DNA from: Alviniconcha marisindica
Taxonomy: Eukaryota > Mollusca > Gastropoda > Provannidae
DNA length: 64,000 nt
Assembly: GCA_018857735.1 (NCBI GenBank)
Contig: JABMCL010000624.1
Coordinates: forward strand, 1-64,000
Direction: 5' to 3'
A program made the position numbers and the translations under genes. Below the pieces are notes generated by a model. The model was not told the DNA's origin. It did no database searches and saw nothing but the letters and a program-made list of their open reading frames with translations. The number at the start of each line of letters is the position of its first letter. Position 1 is the stretch's first letter. Shown in pieces: positions 38,097 to 61,429 of this stretch.

Positions 38097-40476
38097 GCAA
38101 GCTTTCCTACATAATTGTCTGGTCACAGACATGGAGGCCAGGAATCAGACTCAAAGAGTCATGCATTCCACCAGTAGACTCAGTGCAAAATGATGAGCTG
38201 AAAGTTTGTTGAACCATAGCAACAACAACAATGGAAGCTGGGGCTTAGATCTCAGCCCAGAGCCCACTATTTAAGCAAAAATTAGATCTGTGAAAAGAAA
38301 TCTTTGTCAATGCTGTTTTTGTGTGCATGGCATTTATATATTCCCCACTGCTATAACAGAGGAAATGAGGATATGGAGGACCTTGCCATGCAAGGTGCCA
38401 GACCTGCTTATTGATTGGGTAAAATTCTGAATATGTATGACACTGGATGGTTGTGGAAAAACTGGACACTGGCACTTTATTGATGTAAGATATTTGCAAA
38501 AAACATTGGAAATTTACATGATACTGTTGCCCCTGTGACAAATGAGATGCTTTGCTTTATTGTTGCAAAACAAAGACAATCTAGGTTAATAAAGTCTTAA
38601 ATTAATCACTGAACTAACTGGCCACTATATAGGTTCGCTGTAGTCATGTACATGAGCCTGAAGGGAGACTGTTCATGCACAGTTTATTGGGAAATGAAAG
38701 TGTATTTATTTCCCTGACTGCATGAAAACATAGCTTTGGATCTTTGATATCATGTGATACACAGGTGTTTGGGATAAATTGTTCAGCTTCTCATCAGAAT
38801 TGTGTTTCATGGAGGGGTTTGGGTACATATTTGGTGGATATTCCGATTTATTGCCAGTCAGCAGAGGTTGATCAGTGATATTGCCACGTAAAGGTAATGT
38901 GATGTGGATTTGTTTAATAGGCAACTATGTTAACATGAATAAACTGAAGCCTGTTCATTAGTTATGAGTTTAACAGAACTTTCTTTCAACACTTGATTTT
39001 ATTAATAGTAAATTTCAGCTGGAACATTTTTTAATTGATGCATAATGCATTACTAAGTGACTTCTTCATTAAACTTCAGCCAGTTGAGTAGGGTTTTCTG
39101 TTAGATCAATAGATGTCATTGTTTTGATAAAAACTTTTTACATCTTTTCACGCTTTTATATTCTTAGGCAGCTGCAGTGCATTTGTAAGAAATTGCTGCT
39201 ACTAGTCACCAGCTGAGCAAATATTTGTCTCAGCTTTTGACTGCACTTAATATTTCATTTTGAATGGAGAACAAGTTGTGTAAATCACCAGTTGATGAGA
39301 TCAGCCAAAACTGTACCTTTTGATGACTTTCTGAACAGTTGCTTGCCTCATTTTAGGGTCACAGCTTTATGCTAATTATTGCCTGGGGGTCATTTATACC
39401 TAGTTTCACAGAAGTGCATCCCATACTTTATAACACTGATAAAAATTAAAAGATCCAATGTTCTTTTAAAATAAAAACAGCTTAGGAACATCAGAATAGT
39501 AATACCAAAAACTTTAAGTGAATTATACAAGAGTAAAGGTTTTGAAATAACATGTGGAAGACTAACTCCTCTGGCACTGTGATGTACTTATTCTGGAATA
39601 TAATCGCCATGTTATAGCTGATGCAGGAACCAGTGTTGTGTTACAGCTTTTACCAAGCCATGCAACTCCCCATCACGTTATCACGTGTTTTTTTTGTAAG
39701 GGTAATATTTTTGAACAATGAAATGATCCAGTGCGACATGTCATTGTGGTTAATGCTGTGCTTGATGAATGAAGTGTAGCAAAAGACAGAATCCAAAGTG
39801 TGGTTCATATAATGCTGTATACTGGCAGCATTGTTTCCTTCTCATTCATTTGGTGCTCTAGTTTTGGCCCATTCTAATGTGTATTTTCTTAATTTTGTTT
39901 TTGTTCTTGTTTTTTAATTATTTGTTTTATAGAGACCATTGTTTCTGTGTACATGTTCTCATACTAAGCTGCAGTACATATGACAAATGCTAATTATTTC
40001 AGGGAATTTTGACCAGAACCATATATGTTTACATTCAGAAAGTGTTTGCAGTCTTTGTTTTTTAGTTTGGGTTCTATTTATATATTTCTTTCTTTTTCGT
40101 TTTGTCCTCCTGTTGATTTGTTCTAGTGTTTCAGTATTATTTCAAGTATTGAATACTGGTATGTTCTGAATGCTGCTCCTGACTCCACAAAAGATGGAAT
40201 ATAAAACAAGTTGTAGTAAATTAAGAAATAAAGCATGTAATAACATGTTTCAGTGGATTATTTCATTAAGAATGAGAGATTTTGACTGAACCTATCACCT
40301 AACCCATCATGTGAAAACAGAAAATTAAGCAAGCTGGCAAAAGGAAAGTTAAGTCAGCTCATGCACTAAGTTTATTTTTCTTCTCAAGTAGCACTACATA
40401 ATGACTGTATCAGTTTGTGGAATTTTATGCATGTAATAAACTAGTTGCACATCATATGATGTATATATGTGTATGA

Positions 40477-40485
<9 letters not shown>

Positions 40486-40528
<43 letters not shown>
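40486..40528. repeat. (TG)n microsatellite
   Basis: A pure tract in intergenic DNA. Confidence 0.95.
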
Positions 40529-40530
<2 letters not shown>

Positions 40531-41084
40531 AATAAATACATGCAGAGAATTCTGTACATTGAGTCAGAGAACTGTTTTTCGATGAGGATTTCTTTAAATG
40601 CAGTATTATTTTTATTTGACTTGGTTCCCCAAGTTAGAGGGTAAAACATGAGCAAAAAGCTATCAGAGTTATTTTATTGCTTGATGTTTAATGCCCAGCA
40701 AAGGCCGTGTGAGATGAAAGACAATTCATCAATCACCAGTACATGTCTGAATCACTTTCACAATACATATTGCATTATCTTGACAGAGAATTTAAGAAAG
40801 AGAAGCTGAGTGAGCTGAAAGGCACAAACTAGAACGGAAGAGTACAAATACGTGAAGCCTGCACAGAATTATTTTGACCTACTCCAGGCCTGAAAAAACA
40901 CAACCTTCAGTAGCTCTGGATGTTCCTCACTTGGGAACTTAATTTCTGTGCTCAGAGAAGCCAGAGAAGTAATGTGAGAACGCAATAATGTAACAGAGAG
41001 AAGAAAATGTTACTGATAAAAGAGGGAGCCATAGTTTCAAGGCAATCATTACATGTGAATCACAATGGCTGCCTTGAAACGGGG

Positions 41085-41255
41085 TTCACTCTTTCTACTG
41101 TTTGATGAAATAGCAGCATTTCCATGTGGCACCCCCCATGTAACCACCAAACGGTTCTCTGTCAATACACCACTTCAGCGGATGTTAAAAAACATGCAGT
41201 AAAAGGATACAGTCACTCATTCAGAATCACATGCAACATAAGTGAATGAAGAACA
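41085..41255 (+). mobile_element. SINE (family A), 3' fragment
   Basis: GCATTTCCATGTGGCACC, CACCACTTCAGCGGATGTT and AGTCACTCATTCAGAATCAC ATGC align with the 3' half of the copy at 32404. Confidence 0.65.
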
Positions 41256-41480
41256 GAGTTTAAAGGAGATGCCTGTTAGGTGGATGGTGAAAGAATGAAG
41301 AAAGGAGTTTGAAGGAGACAGACATATGGTGGGCAGTGAAAGAAGGGGGAGTGATCAGTAAAAGGGTACATGATGTGGGAGATGCAGAAATAGACCAAAA
41401 TTGGATGTAGGGTGACAGGTGTGTGTTAAAGAGGGCTGTGGCAAAAGAATCATTGTGATATTTATTTAAGCATTTTAATC

Positions 41481-41530
41481 CCCCCCCCCCTCCCCCCACC
41501 ACCCCCCACCCCCCCCCCCCCCCCCCCCCA
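41481..41530. repeat. Poly-C stretch
   Basis: Broken C runs (10, 6, 6 and about 20 bases); on the - strand these are G runs able to form quadruplexes. Confidence 0.9.
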
Positions 41531-42027
41531 TACACACACAACCACCCATCCACACACCAATACAAAAGGTCCAATAGCATCAGTAAAAAGATATATATAT
41601 ATATAAGAAAAGATTTTGGCAGTCCCAAGGAGTTTCTTATGTATGAGTTCTACTGTATGAGTACCTGGTTTTCAATGCCTTGTCAACCATACAGGTCACA
41701 TCAAGGCTCATCTATACTAACATTCACCACCTACAGTTCACATGCATTCACCAAGACAAATTACATCACAACACTTCACATGTTCTGGTTATCAAGTGCC
41801 AGTGGACAGACTGAGTAGTCCAGCAGACCACATTACACAGGCAAAGAATCCTGAAATTAAAAGGCTGAAACACACACATACACAAGTGTGCGCATGCTCA
41901 CACATTATATGCACAAAACAGCAGACCAAGTTAGCCTGCAAGGTTGCATATGTAAAATATTAAGCAAACATGGAATGATGCACAAACACATGCTCACAAT
42001 ACACATCAAAGAATATAGCCTAAAATA

Positions 42028-42384
42028 CAATCATTTGCAAAAGTTTAAGACCAGACATGATTTTTTAAACAAATTTGACAAAACTGCAAGTGATTTTTTT
42101 GGCCTTCATACCAAATTATATAAGTTTATTTCACCAAAAGCATAATACATCACAATCTGAAAAGTGATAATATTTACAAGTTTGTTATTGTTGTTGGTTG
42201 TTTGTGTTTTTGTATTGCTTGTTTTTTCTTCTTCTTTCTCTTTAAAACATCCTCTTTCTTTCCTTATATTCTTCTTCAACCCAAATTGGATGATGCAATA
42301 AAAACATGAAATTAAATAATCTAATGTCATCACATAAAAAGGCTTGAAAAATTACGTCTGGTCTTAAACTTGTGCAAATGACTG
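42028..42384. mobile_element. Tc1/mariner-type MITE, 357 bp, ~40-bp inverted repeats, TA duplication
   Basis: The left end CAATCATTTGCAAAAGTTTA and right end (- strand) CAGTCATTTGCACAAGTTTA continue matching through AAGACCAGAC. TA flanks both sides (42026-42027 and 42385-42386). The ends and the TA target fit Tc1/mariner. No transposase frame remains. Confidence 0.85.
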
Positions 42385-42386
42385 TA

Positions 42387-43283
42387 TTACACTAAAGCCA
42401 AAATAGACTACAAACTGTCAACTACCTGTCACAACTTCTCTGACTCATCTCCTGCCTATTTCTCTGACCTTCTCATTGTGCACCTCTTCAAGCATAGGAA
42501 TTGATTCAAAAGAAAAACACTGAAATCTATCCAGCAAATTTGCTTTCAAAATTTTTGCAACATTTGCTTTTGCTTAGCTGAAACAGCATAAAAGCATGTA
42601 AGAATGACTGTGGTCAAGCCTGTTGCCAGCCTGCAAGAGTAACAGCAACTGTGTTAAAAAAATGAAGTGACCAAGATGGGCGATAGCCACATGTGAACAT
42701 GCTCTGAATGTTTCACGGGTGTTCAGTGTGGAACCATATTTTATTTTTATTTTTGTACCACTGATTTATTTTCCCCATGGACAACTTTTTTTCTCTCAAG
42801 AAAGTCAGTTTCATTGCTGCAGAAATTTGCATTTTCACAGACAATTCCCATGCCTCCCTCTTCCAGGCTGCTCCGTGCTTCTGTAGATACAAAGATATTT
42901 CATATCCTCCATGTTGTAACAAAAACCTTTAGCCAAAGCTCTTTCTCTTACTGTGCTTCAAAGAAATGGAATTCTCTCTCTTCTGACATCTGCCTTATTC
43001 AATCCTCCCATGCCTTTAAAACTACATTAAAAAAAAGAGCTCCCTTCTACAAACAACACATGATTTAAGTTCTGTCACCACACACACACAGTCCCCCCCC
43101 CTCCCCCCCCGGCAATACATTCCATCTGTGTGCCCCTGTTTGGGTGGGTGTGGCATGCAAGGAGTATGATGATATACTACTTTTGAAGTTTTTATGTATC
43201 AATTTTTGTAGATCTTGTAAAATGCAGTGTGCTCACCCTTGTCGATGAAATACCACACTATTGAAATGACCATTATTATTACT
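42387..43283 (+). mobile_element. LINE 3' end (ORF2 tail, 3' UTR and ATT tail)
   Basis: Frames on + read YKLSTTCHNFSDSSPAYFSD (about 42400-42470) and later TKTFSQSSFSYCASKKWNSL ...IQSSHAFKTTLKKRAPFY. The region between is degenerate. It closes with GAAATGACCATTATTATTAC near 43283, the same kind of tail as at 45182 and 10470. Confidence 0.75.
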
Positions 43284-43328
43284 GTCAAAGCTGACATTAG
43301 AACACCCCCCCCCCCCCCCCCCCCCCCC
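43093..43328. repeat. Two poly-C stretches in LINE 3' region
   Basis: C runs at about 43093-43110 and 43306-43328. Confidence 0.9.
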
Positions 43329-44166
43329 AGTTCACATAGGCACACTCTCACCCAACAGGGCGTAAAACACCAAGTACTTACTTACTCTCACCCAGATTCT
43401 CTTCCCGGCACATAATATGGTTAATGGAATACCAAAAAGAATGCAAAATGACTTCTGACTCAACCTCAAACATAACCTTGGCCCAAAAAGGATGTCTTAA
43501 AGAATCATTCACATCCATTAAAGTTAATGAGATACATGTCTAATTTACATACTGCATCCACTTAATAACGTCTAAAACATGACAGCTAACAGCAGATAAT
43601 CACAATTAATCATCAACAATGCTATTTCAAGTATGTATACACTGGAGGAAAAGTGAAAACAGAATCACATGATAATCAAAAGTATATATAAAAATAATGT
43701 ATAATATAAAATGTATAATATTGACCACACAAATACCACATTATTATTTATATAAAGAAATACATTCAACATTAACAAAAAATTAGACCCCCCCACACAC
43801 ACGCACACAAACACCCATCAACAAACATGGTATGAAAAACATTTCACAAATAATAATACTTTACACATGTGCCATGCACAAGTGCATAATGTATTGATAA
43901 TCACAAAACTCTGCACATGGAAATGTTCTTGTTTACTTTTCTTCTGTTTCAAATGCTTTTACCTATACATATAATGATATAACATATATGTTATGCGTAT
44001 CTTTATATGCTGAGCCAGTTTCAATATCAAATATATATAAATTGCATCTCTGACCTTAAATAAAAAGGCAAGTAGAATTAAAAACATGAGCACAAATAAG
44101 GAAACAATCTGGATTTTGGAAAGCTGCTGTTCAACTTTCCCCCAGCAATACCAATTCCTGTGTTGG

Positions 44167-44167
<1 letters not shown>

Positions 44168-44241
<74 letters not shown>
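44168..44241. repeat. (TA)n microsatellite
   Basis: About 73 bp of pure TA. Confidence 0.95.
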
Positions 44242-44242
<1 letters not shown>

Positions 44243-44639
44243 GCTAAATGCTGAACTGGTAAGACACAGACTGTTTGGTGACAACAATACAATAATACCT
44301 GTAAAAATTAAATGCCATGGTCCAGCTCCTGGTTATGGCAGGGTAAGGGACTTTTTCAGTCAATGCTTGCACACACTCATCTTCCTCACGTAAACAACAC
44401 ACACCAAAATCATTGTGCACATTAAAAATCCAGTAGACACCTTTAAAGTCAAAATTTGACCTTTCTTTTTCCTTTTCTGTTTGCATTTAATGACATGCAT
44501 AATACATGCATGAACAGTGTCAGTCTTGTTTTATACAGATGTGTGACTTTTGACCTAGTTTTCTTTTGTTGTATTTGTAACATACATTTTTTATCATATG
44601 TGAATGAGTGTATGTGGCATGTTTACAGATTTGTTTGTG

Positions 44640-45182
<543 letters not shown>

Positions 45183-45412
45183 GTAATTTGTACTGAAAGG
45201 CCTCACAACCTGTGTCATGGAAACCCACATACTGCATGTACACTAGTAATACTAATCGTAACAATATTATATCATGCACACCAGTAGTATGCATGATCAT
45301 GTGAATAGCTGCAGAATGGCGGCCATGTTCCAACTGATCTGCAGAATGTGACCCAATGAGCCATTGGCTCCAACTGGTCCAGATAGCCATTTGTCTCTCT
45401 CTCTCTCTCCTT

Positions 45413-45415
<3 letters not shown>

Positions 45416-45463
<48 letters not shown>
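45416..45463. repeat. (CA)n microsatellite
   Basis: Preceded by a short TC run. Confidence 0.95.
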
Positions 45464-45464
<1 letters not shown>

Positions 45465-45552
45465 ACACACATGACAGGAGCAGAAAGGGACTATAACATA
45501 CGACTGGGCAGGCCTTGACAAAGCCCTTATGGGCAAAAAATTGGAATACAAT

Positions 45553-45558
45553 TTTATT
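45553..45558 (-). other. Possible poly(A) signal of the LRR gene
   Basis: TTTATT on the + strand reads AATAAA on the - strand, about 650 bp past the stop codon. It is in the right orientation but far away, so it is weak evidence. Confidence 0.25.
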
Positions 45559-46206
45559 TATAGAATCAGGTCATGCTTGGACTGTTGTTATACATTCTCT
45601 CTCTGTATATATATTACTTATTAGGGATGCAGAAATACACTTGTGAAGTCACCTAAGATGTGAGGGGGGTGGGGGGACAAACCACAGCTTCAAGGTTAGT
45701 CAAGACCCCAAACCACTAGCCAGTTGGGCAAGTGAAAAAAACTCTGATCATTAGAAAAGAAATGAGAGCAGTGCCATCTGCAAGACAATGTCATCACAAT
45801 GTTAACTTACTTACTTAGTTAAAACTTTCAAAATGAAACGGAGTTTGAAACAGAAAAATGTTTTCATAAAATTATCGTGTAAAAACTCTCAGGCTAGTAA
45901 AATAAAAATGTTTAGGGGCTAGTGAATTTTCATCTTCATTTGCCTGGTGGGCAAGTGGACAATTTCAACACCTGCAGGCCTGACATGGTCTATGCCATAA
46001 AAGATACAACAAATATTGTATGAAATTGAAATGACCATTAATTCAAAAGATGGAAATTATTGTCAAACACACAAGATCAGCACTTAATCCCTGATGTTGT
46101 TGATGATATTTATCATGTTTTCAAGTTTTAACCCTGGATGGAGAGGAAGGAGGAGCAATTATCAAAAAAATGTGGTCCCACTTCACATCCACTGATCTAG
46201 AGTATT

Positions 46207-47136
46207 TCATGTACAGTCATGGCCATCAAAGTTGGCACTTGTTGAGAAATAGCGTTTGCATCTGCTGCATTTGGACACTTTCACAGCTTCCATCTCTGCA
46301 ACCGACCTGTCATGTAGATGTCGTTTCAATGCAGGAGGTACATATGCCTGAGAAAAATAGTTTACCTTGAACATAAGCACAGCTGCTACACAAATCTCCA
46401 GCAAACTTTTCATCTGAAAGGCACTGTGAGTGCAATGACTGTCCTCTGTGTAATGTTGCTTGCTGTTACTCCACATATTGCTTCGGCCAAGTCGTCTTTG
46501 TATATGTTTAATGATTGCATCAGTACCCTGTTTGCAGACATGAACTGGTGGAGCAATCATCTTATCATTTCCATCCAACTGGAGTACTTTTAGTAGCTTC
46601 AAATGAACAAGACTTGTAGGAAGGCACTGCAGACAGTTGTCTTTTAAGATCAATTCTTCTAGGGTAGTAAGATGACCAATAATTGGAGGGATTGAGTGAA
46701 ACCGGTTGTTGGATAAATTCAGAATTTTTAACACCCTCAAATACATAATTGACCATGGTAAATCATCTAAATTGTTTGAAGACAGATCCATTAACATCAA
46801 ATTAACAAATTTACCAATGGAGGTTGGTATGTTTGAGAGCTGAATGTGTTGTGTCACAACAATGTGTGTGACAGCAGTACAGTTAGTGTGAGCATCCAGA
46901 ACATCAGTGAGGTTTTCCTCTGTCAACTGGCCCACCTCTGCTCCACATAGTTTGAGGGTTCTGTCAGCACTGTTGAAGCGGATAGCTCTCCGAGTCTTCC
47001 CTGAAGCTGTTTTGTGATTAGGGTCAACACTGTCTTCAACATTTACAACAACTGTGTTCGAGTTTGTGAACACTGAACGAAACCATCCAAAAATATTGGC
47101 CAGAGTTGCTTGGAATCTGCTAAGAACTGGAGGCAT
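46207..47136 (-). CDS. Leucine-rich-repeat protein with C-terminal Cys/His cluster (LRRC58-like)
   Basis: A single uninterrupted frame encodes 309 residues from ATG (47136-47134) to TGA (46209-46207). The frame stays open upstream but only with GTG, so MPPVLSRF is taken as the start. Four LRRs span about residues 97-195, with cores LMLMDLSSNNLDDLP, LKILNLSNNRFHSIP, LEELILKDNCLQCLP and LKVLQLDGN. A cap of the VCKQGTDAIIKHI type follows at 200-212. A SLLEICVAAVL helix and a VPPALKRHL segment come next, then C290, C293, H306 and C308, a possible zinc-binding knuckle. From the family: this LRR plus SLxEL plus Cys-pair order resembles LRRC58 and related short LRR proteins; such LRRs mediate protein binding. 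Exact orthology is not established, and LRSAM1- or LRRC28-like proteins are alternatives. It is divergent from CCDC32 on the other strand. Lack of introns could suggest a retrocopy, but the frame is intact. Confidence 0.85.
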   Translation of the reverse strand: MPPVLSRFQATLANIFGWFRSVFTNSNTVVVNVEDSVDPNHKTASGKTRRAIRFNSADRTLKLCGAEVGQLTEENLTDVLDAHTNCTAVTHIVVTQHIQLSNIPTSIGKFVNLMLMDLSSNNLDDLPWSIMYLRVLKILNLSNNRFHSIPPIIGHLTTLEELILKDNCLQCLPTSLVHLKLLKVLQLDGNDKMIAPPVHVCKQGTDAIIKHIQRRLGRSNMWSNSKQHYTEDSHCTHSAFQMKSLLEICVAAVLMFKVNYFSQAYVPPALKRHLHDRSVAEMEAVKVSKCSRCKRYFSTSANFDGHDCT

Positions 47137-47999
47137 TTTGATAGAAGGGGGATGTGTACACACAACCTTCTTCCAGTGGGCAGCCACAATCAGGTGATTA
47201 TGCTGCCACTATACAGGGCCTCTGGCAGTGGCAAGAGGGGGGCGGGTCTTCTGTTTGGATCAGCTTGGCACTCTTGACACAAATGTGTCTGCTGTCACCG
47301 TATTGTCTGGGTCCAGTCAATACAATAGTGGCCGAGAAAAAGCCGGCATTGGATCTGGGCGAACTGTCTAGAGACTAGAATGTCCTCTCTGTACGGGGAA
47401 GCCAGGATCAGACTGTTGTCGTCAACGAGGTCTTGACGACGTAGGACCTTGTACAGCACGGAGAATCTGGCAACTCTTCTGCGGTGTTTGAGGGAAGCCC
47501 GGAAGGCCACTCAAGAGGGGTTGTCTCCTGCACACGGTTATCGGGAGTGTTGTGGTTGGTCATGTGGAACCTTGCTGGAGTCATTTTGAATAAAGTATGG
47601 AGGCCAACGAAGTGTCGACAAAATGTATCAGTTGATGACAAAACAAACCATGCGGTCCCATCATAAAATAGTTCCGGCTTGTTTACTACGGCTGTCAACT
47701 GTGGTTTTCAGGGCAGTTGTCTGCTGTCCCGACAGACTGATGATCATCAGTTGAGCTCGTCCGAGGGTCTCATATGGAGTGCAATGCATCAGAATTAAGC
47801 AACGGTCGTGTTGTACATCGCCTCCCTGTGAACTGCCTTCCATCTGGTTTGTGTGTCAGTGACAACCTAGGGTAAAGTGAAACGGGTGAGTGCGCTCGTT
47901 ATTTTCGGATTCTTGTTCATAGGCAACTAGAATGCTCTCCCTTAAGGTGAAAGAGCTAGTGTTTCCGTGAAGGTACACAACCGGTGGGTTTTGTCAAAA
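47137..47999. promoter_or_regulatory. Candidate bidirectional promoter between LRR gene (-) and CCDC32 (+)
   Basis: The two start codons are 863 bp apart and point away from each other. The interval has more CpG and fewer simple repeats than the rest of the window, and no transposon was recognised in it. No clear TATA box was found for either gene. Shared control is inferred from position only. Confidence 0.45.
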
Positions 48000-58464
<10,465 letters not shown>

Positions 58465-58851
58465 TTGTTTTGTATGGGTGTTTGTGCTGAAATAAATAAA
58501 TGACCTTGTTTTGTATGTGTATTTTTGCTGAGATAAGTCAATGACATTGTTAAATATTGTAAGGGTGGTTTTGCCAAGATGAATCAACAACATTGGTAAT
58601 ACTGATCAATACTTTTTTTTATCAGGTATTATTCTGATGGTATTGAGAGGAAAAAAACTGACATTGAAACACTTTTTTTTCTTCTACTTTTCCTAATTTT
58701 TTGTTTGTTTTGTTTTTGTTTTTTGTTTTTAAAGCATCGTTTTGTGATTTGGAGAGGTGTTGCCATAAAGAAGCACTAGAAAGTGGTAGTGACATGCATG
58801 AAACTATTCTTTTTATTTTTTCATCTCCTTGTTCTGGCATTAATTAATAAA
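58465..58851 (+). other. CCDC32: CCDC32 3' UTR with three degenerate ~41-bp repeats and poly(A) signals
   Basis: Three related stretches at about 58466-58507, 58508-58548 and 58549-58596 share the order TTGTATGxGT, TTTTGCTGAxAT, AATxAATGACxTTG. AATAAA occurs at 58491-58496 inside the first unit and again at 58846-58851. Confidence 0.5.
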
Positions 58852-59164
58852 CATCTTACGGAAGCTTGAACAGGCTACTCCCTTCAAATGTTTTGACTCC
58901 AATAGGTCCAATAAAATAAAAAAATCATTTATAATATTATTTATGTGAGTAAATGTGTGTATTGTCTTTTGGGCCTAATGCTTGTGTGAAAATGCTGAAG
59001 GTTGTAATCCTCTCATAGTCTCAACCACCATGATTTAAAAAATAAATAAATAATATATATATATAACTTTCAAACTGTGTATGATGGCAAGGAGTTTACC
59101 TGTTTAATATAGAAGTTTTGGTAACTCTTAGCCACTTGACCAAATCAGCAGGATATTGACATGG

Positions 59165-60600
59165 GCAGGGGTTTTAAGCCCTCAAGTCATTGAACTGTCT
59201 GACTGCAGTAGGCAGGAAGGAGTTTCGCAGCCTGTTCATCCTCGCCTTGGCAGATGGGAGGTTTCGGGCTGGGTCACACCTGGGCAGACATGCAGACACC
59301 TCAGGCTGTCATCAGCAAGGAGGCATCTGAACCTGCACCAGCAGGACTCGCGGAAGGCAGACTCCAGGATCCTGACCTGCTGTCCGATGATTTTGGGAGG
59401 TAGTAGGTGCTGTGTGATTCAGTCTGTCTACATCACCCTTCCTGGGGTTGTTGTACCAGCAGACATGGTTGAACAGCACAGTTCTCTCGACCACCAACTG
59501 GTAAAACTGGTGAAGAAGCTGGCTGCTGAGATGGAACTGCTTCAGCTTCCACAGGAAGAACATCTGCTGACTTGCTCTCTTGCAGCATATGTCCATGTTT
59601 ATAGTCCACTCCAGCCTGTTGTTGATAACCATTCCCAGGTACTTGTACTGGAATATGATGCTGGCCTTGATGATGTGGGTCTGGCAAAGGTTTGTTGCAA
59701 TGGAAGTTGATGACTAGCTAGTGGTCTTGGTCACATTAAGCTCCAATAAGCTCTGGTCACACCATTGCAATAACTCATCCACTGCTGATCTGTATGTCAC
59801 TTCATTAGTTTGGAGAAAGCCTGACAGTGTTGTGTCATCAGCAAACTTAATCTGCAGGACAGCATCACTGAAAGGTTTGCAGTCTGCAGAGTAGATTATG
59901 AAGAGGATGGGAGATAGCACAGAAGCTGGCTGCTGAGATGGAACTGCTTCAGATTCCACAGGAAGAACATCTGCTGACTTATCTCTTGCAGCATATGTCC
60001 ATGTTTGTAGTCCACTCCAACCTGTTGTTGATAACCATTCCCAGGTACTTGTACTGGGATATGATGCTGACCTCCTGGCCTTGATGATGAGTGGGTCTGG
60101 TGATGGTTTGCTGCAATGGAACTTAATGACTAGCTTGCTGTCTTGGTCATGTTAAGCTCCAATGAGTTTTGGTCACACCATCACATGAACTCATCCACTG
60201 CTAACCAGTATGTCACTTTATTAGCTTGAAGAAAGGCTTACAGTGACGTGTCGTCAGCAAACATAATCTGCAGGACAGCATCGCTTGAGGGTTTGCAATC
60301 TGCAGTGTAGATGATGAAGAGGACAGGAGATAGCACACATCTGACCTTAATGCTGTGGCCTGTTGGTAAGGAAACTGAAAATCCAGGCAATGGTGGTTGG
60401 GTTGACTGCCTGATCCAACAGCTGTCAACCAGTAGATGTGTCTGTATGGTATCGAAGGCACTGGGAAAGTCCACAAAGAGGAGTCTGGCATAAGTGCCGG
60501 GTCTCTCGAGGTGTTGGTAGACTGTGGAGCTTTGTCCGGATAGCACCACCTGTACTTCTGCATTGGGTGAGGCAAACTGCAGAGGGTCTTGGTGAACTGC
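59165..60600 (-). mobile_element. Decayed LINE with RT domain and internal tandem duplication
   Basis: Minus-strand fragments in order: LFVDFPSAFDTIQTHLLVD (about 60485), CVLSPVLFIIYTADCKPSS and IMFADDTSL (about 60330-60240), repeated as LSPILFIIYSADCKPF...KFADDTTLSGFLQTNE and SLLELNVTKT (59920-59715), then YLGMVINNRLEW..., FYQLVVERTVLFNHVCWY (59640-59450) and PSAKARMNRLRNSFLPTAVR (near 59230-59180). The catalytic FADD box is visible, but stops and frameshifts kill the frame. Confidence 0.85.
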
Positions 60601-61429
60601 TGTCTGGAGTCGCAGTTACCTCAGCTAGATCTGTGTGTGTGGGTGTGTGTGTGTGTGTGTGAGTGAGTGACAGGTACTGAGAAGAGCTTTAAAAAAGAAA
60701 GTTTTAACCTTTGCCAAATAATGTGTTTTGTGTATGAAAAAGAATCCTGCACTTTGTGCAACAGAAACCACCACGTCAAAACCAAAATATTACAGTATTC
60801 AAGTGACTCACCAATAACAAAGTTACCACAAAAGCACCCCTACACATTATATGTTGACACGCACGCCGCACACATGCATGGAGGCATACGCTCTGAGACG
60901 AGGCAATATTAAAAACTGTACAATGCTAAATTGTTACCACCAGAATGATTCTGTATTAATAATAGGTACATTTGTAATGCACTCACCCTGACGCATGCAT
61001 GAGCGAGCACACAGGCACACAGGGGTGAGGAAAATGGATACTGGTTGTAGCTGGGGCCCGTGGATGTATTGTGAATAAGGGAAGGTTTTTTTAACTTTGT
61101 TTTCAGTGAAAGGCGAAAGCCGAGTTGACTGAACATTGCCTGAGACCAAGGGGGGGTGAGTTCCAAAGTAATGTGAGGTACAAAGTAGGAAAAAGCGTGA
61201 AAGCCATGCTTATTGTTGGGTCTTGAGTAGGTGAGATTCAGAAGAAGAGTGAAGTGTAGGCCTCTGGATGGACTGCAAGGATGTAGCAGCCAGTTCAGAG
61301 AGGTAGGAAGGACTAGAACCATTTAGATACAGATTTAGGGACTTGGCAGTAGGCCTCATGGCCTTTTTACATCCCTTCCTATTGTTGTAATTTTGGTCTG
61401 CTTATGCATGCGTCAATTGTCCTATTGCA
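60601..61429. other. Unassigned DNA between two LINE remnants
   Basis: It may include the family D repeat (61083-61330). No gene seen. Confidence 0.4.

Larger units (their letters stand above)
36036..41084. other. Unassigned intergenic DNA
   Basis: Only the two short tandem duplications (37290, 38012) and a TG tract (40486) stand out. No gene seen. Confidence 0.5.
45183..46206. other. Downstream flank of the LRR gene
   Basis: It probably includes the LRR gene 3' UTR on the minus strand, and contains a CA repeat. Confidence 0.4.

Noticed and set aside
59156..59710. 184-codon plus-strand frame
   Set aside because: It is antisense to the LINE remnant, whose RT motifs read on the minus strand.
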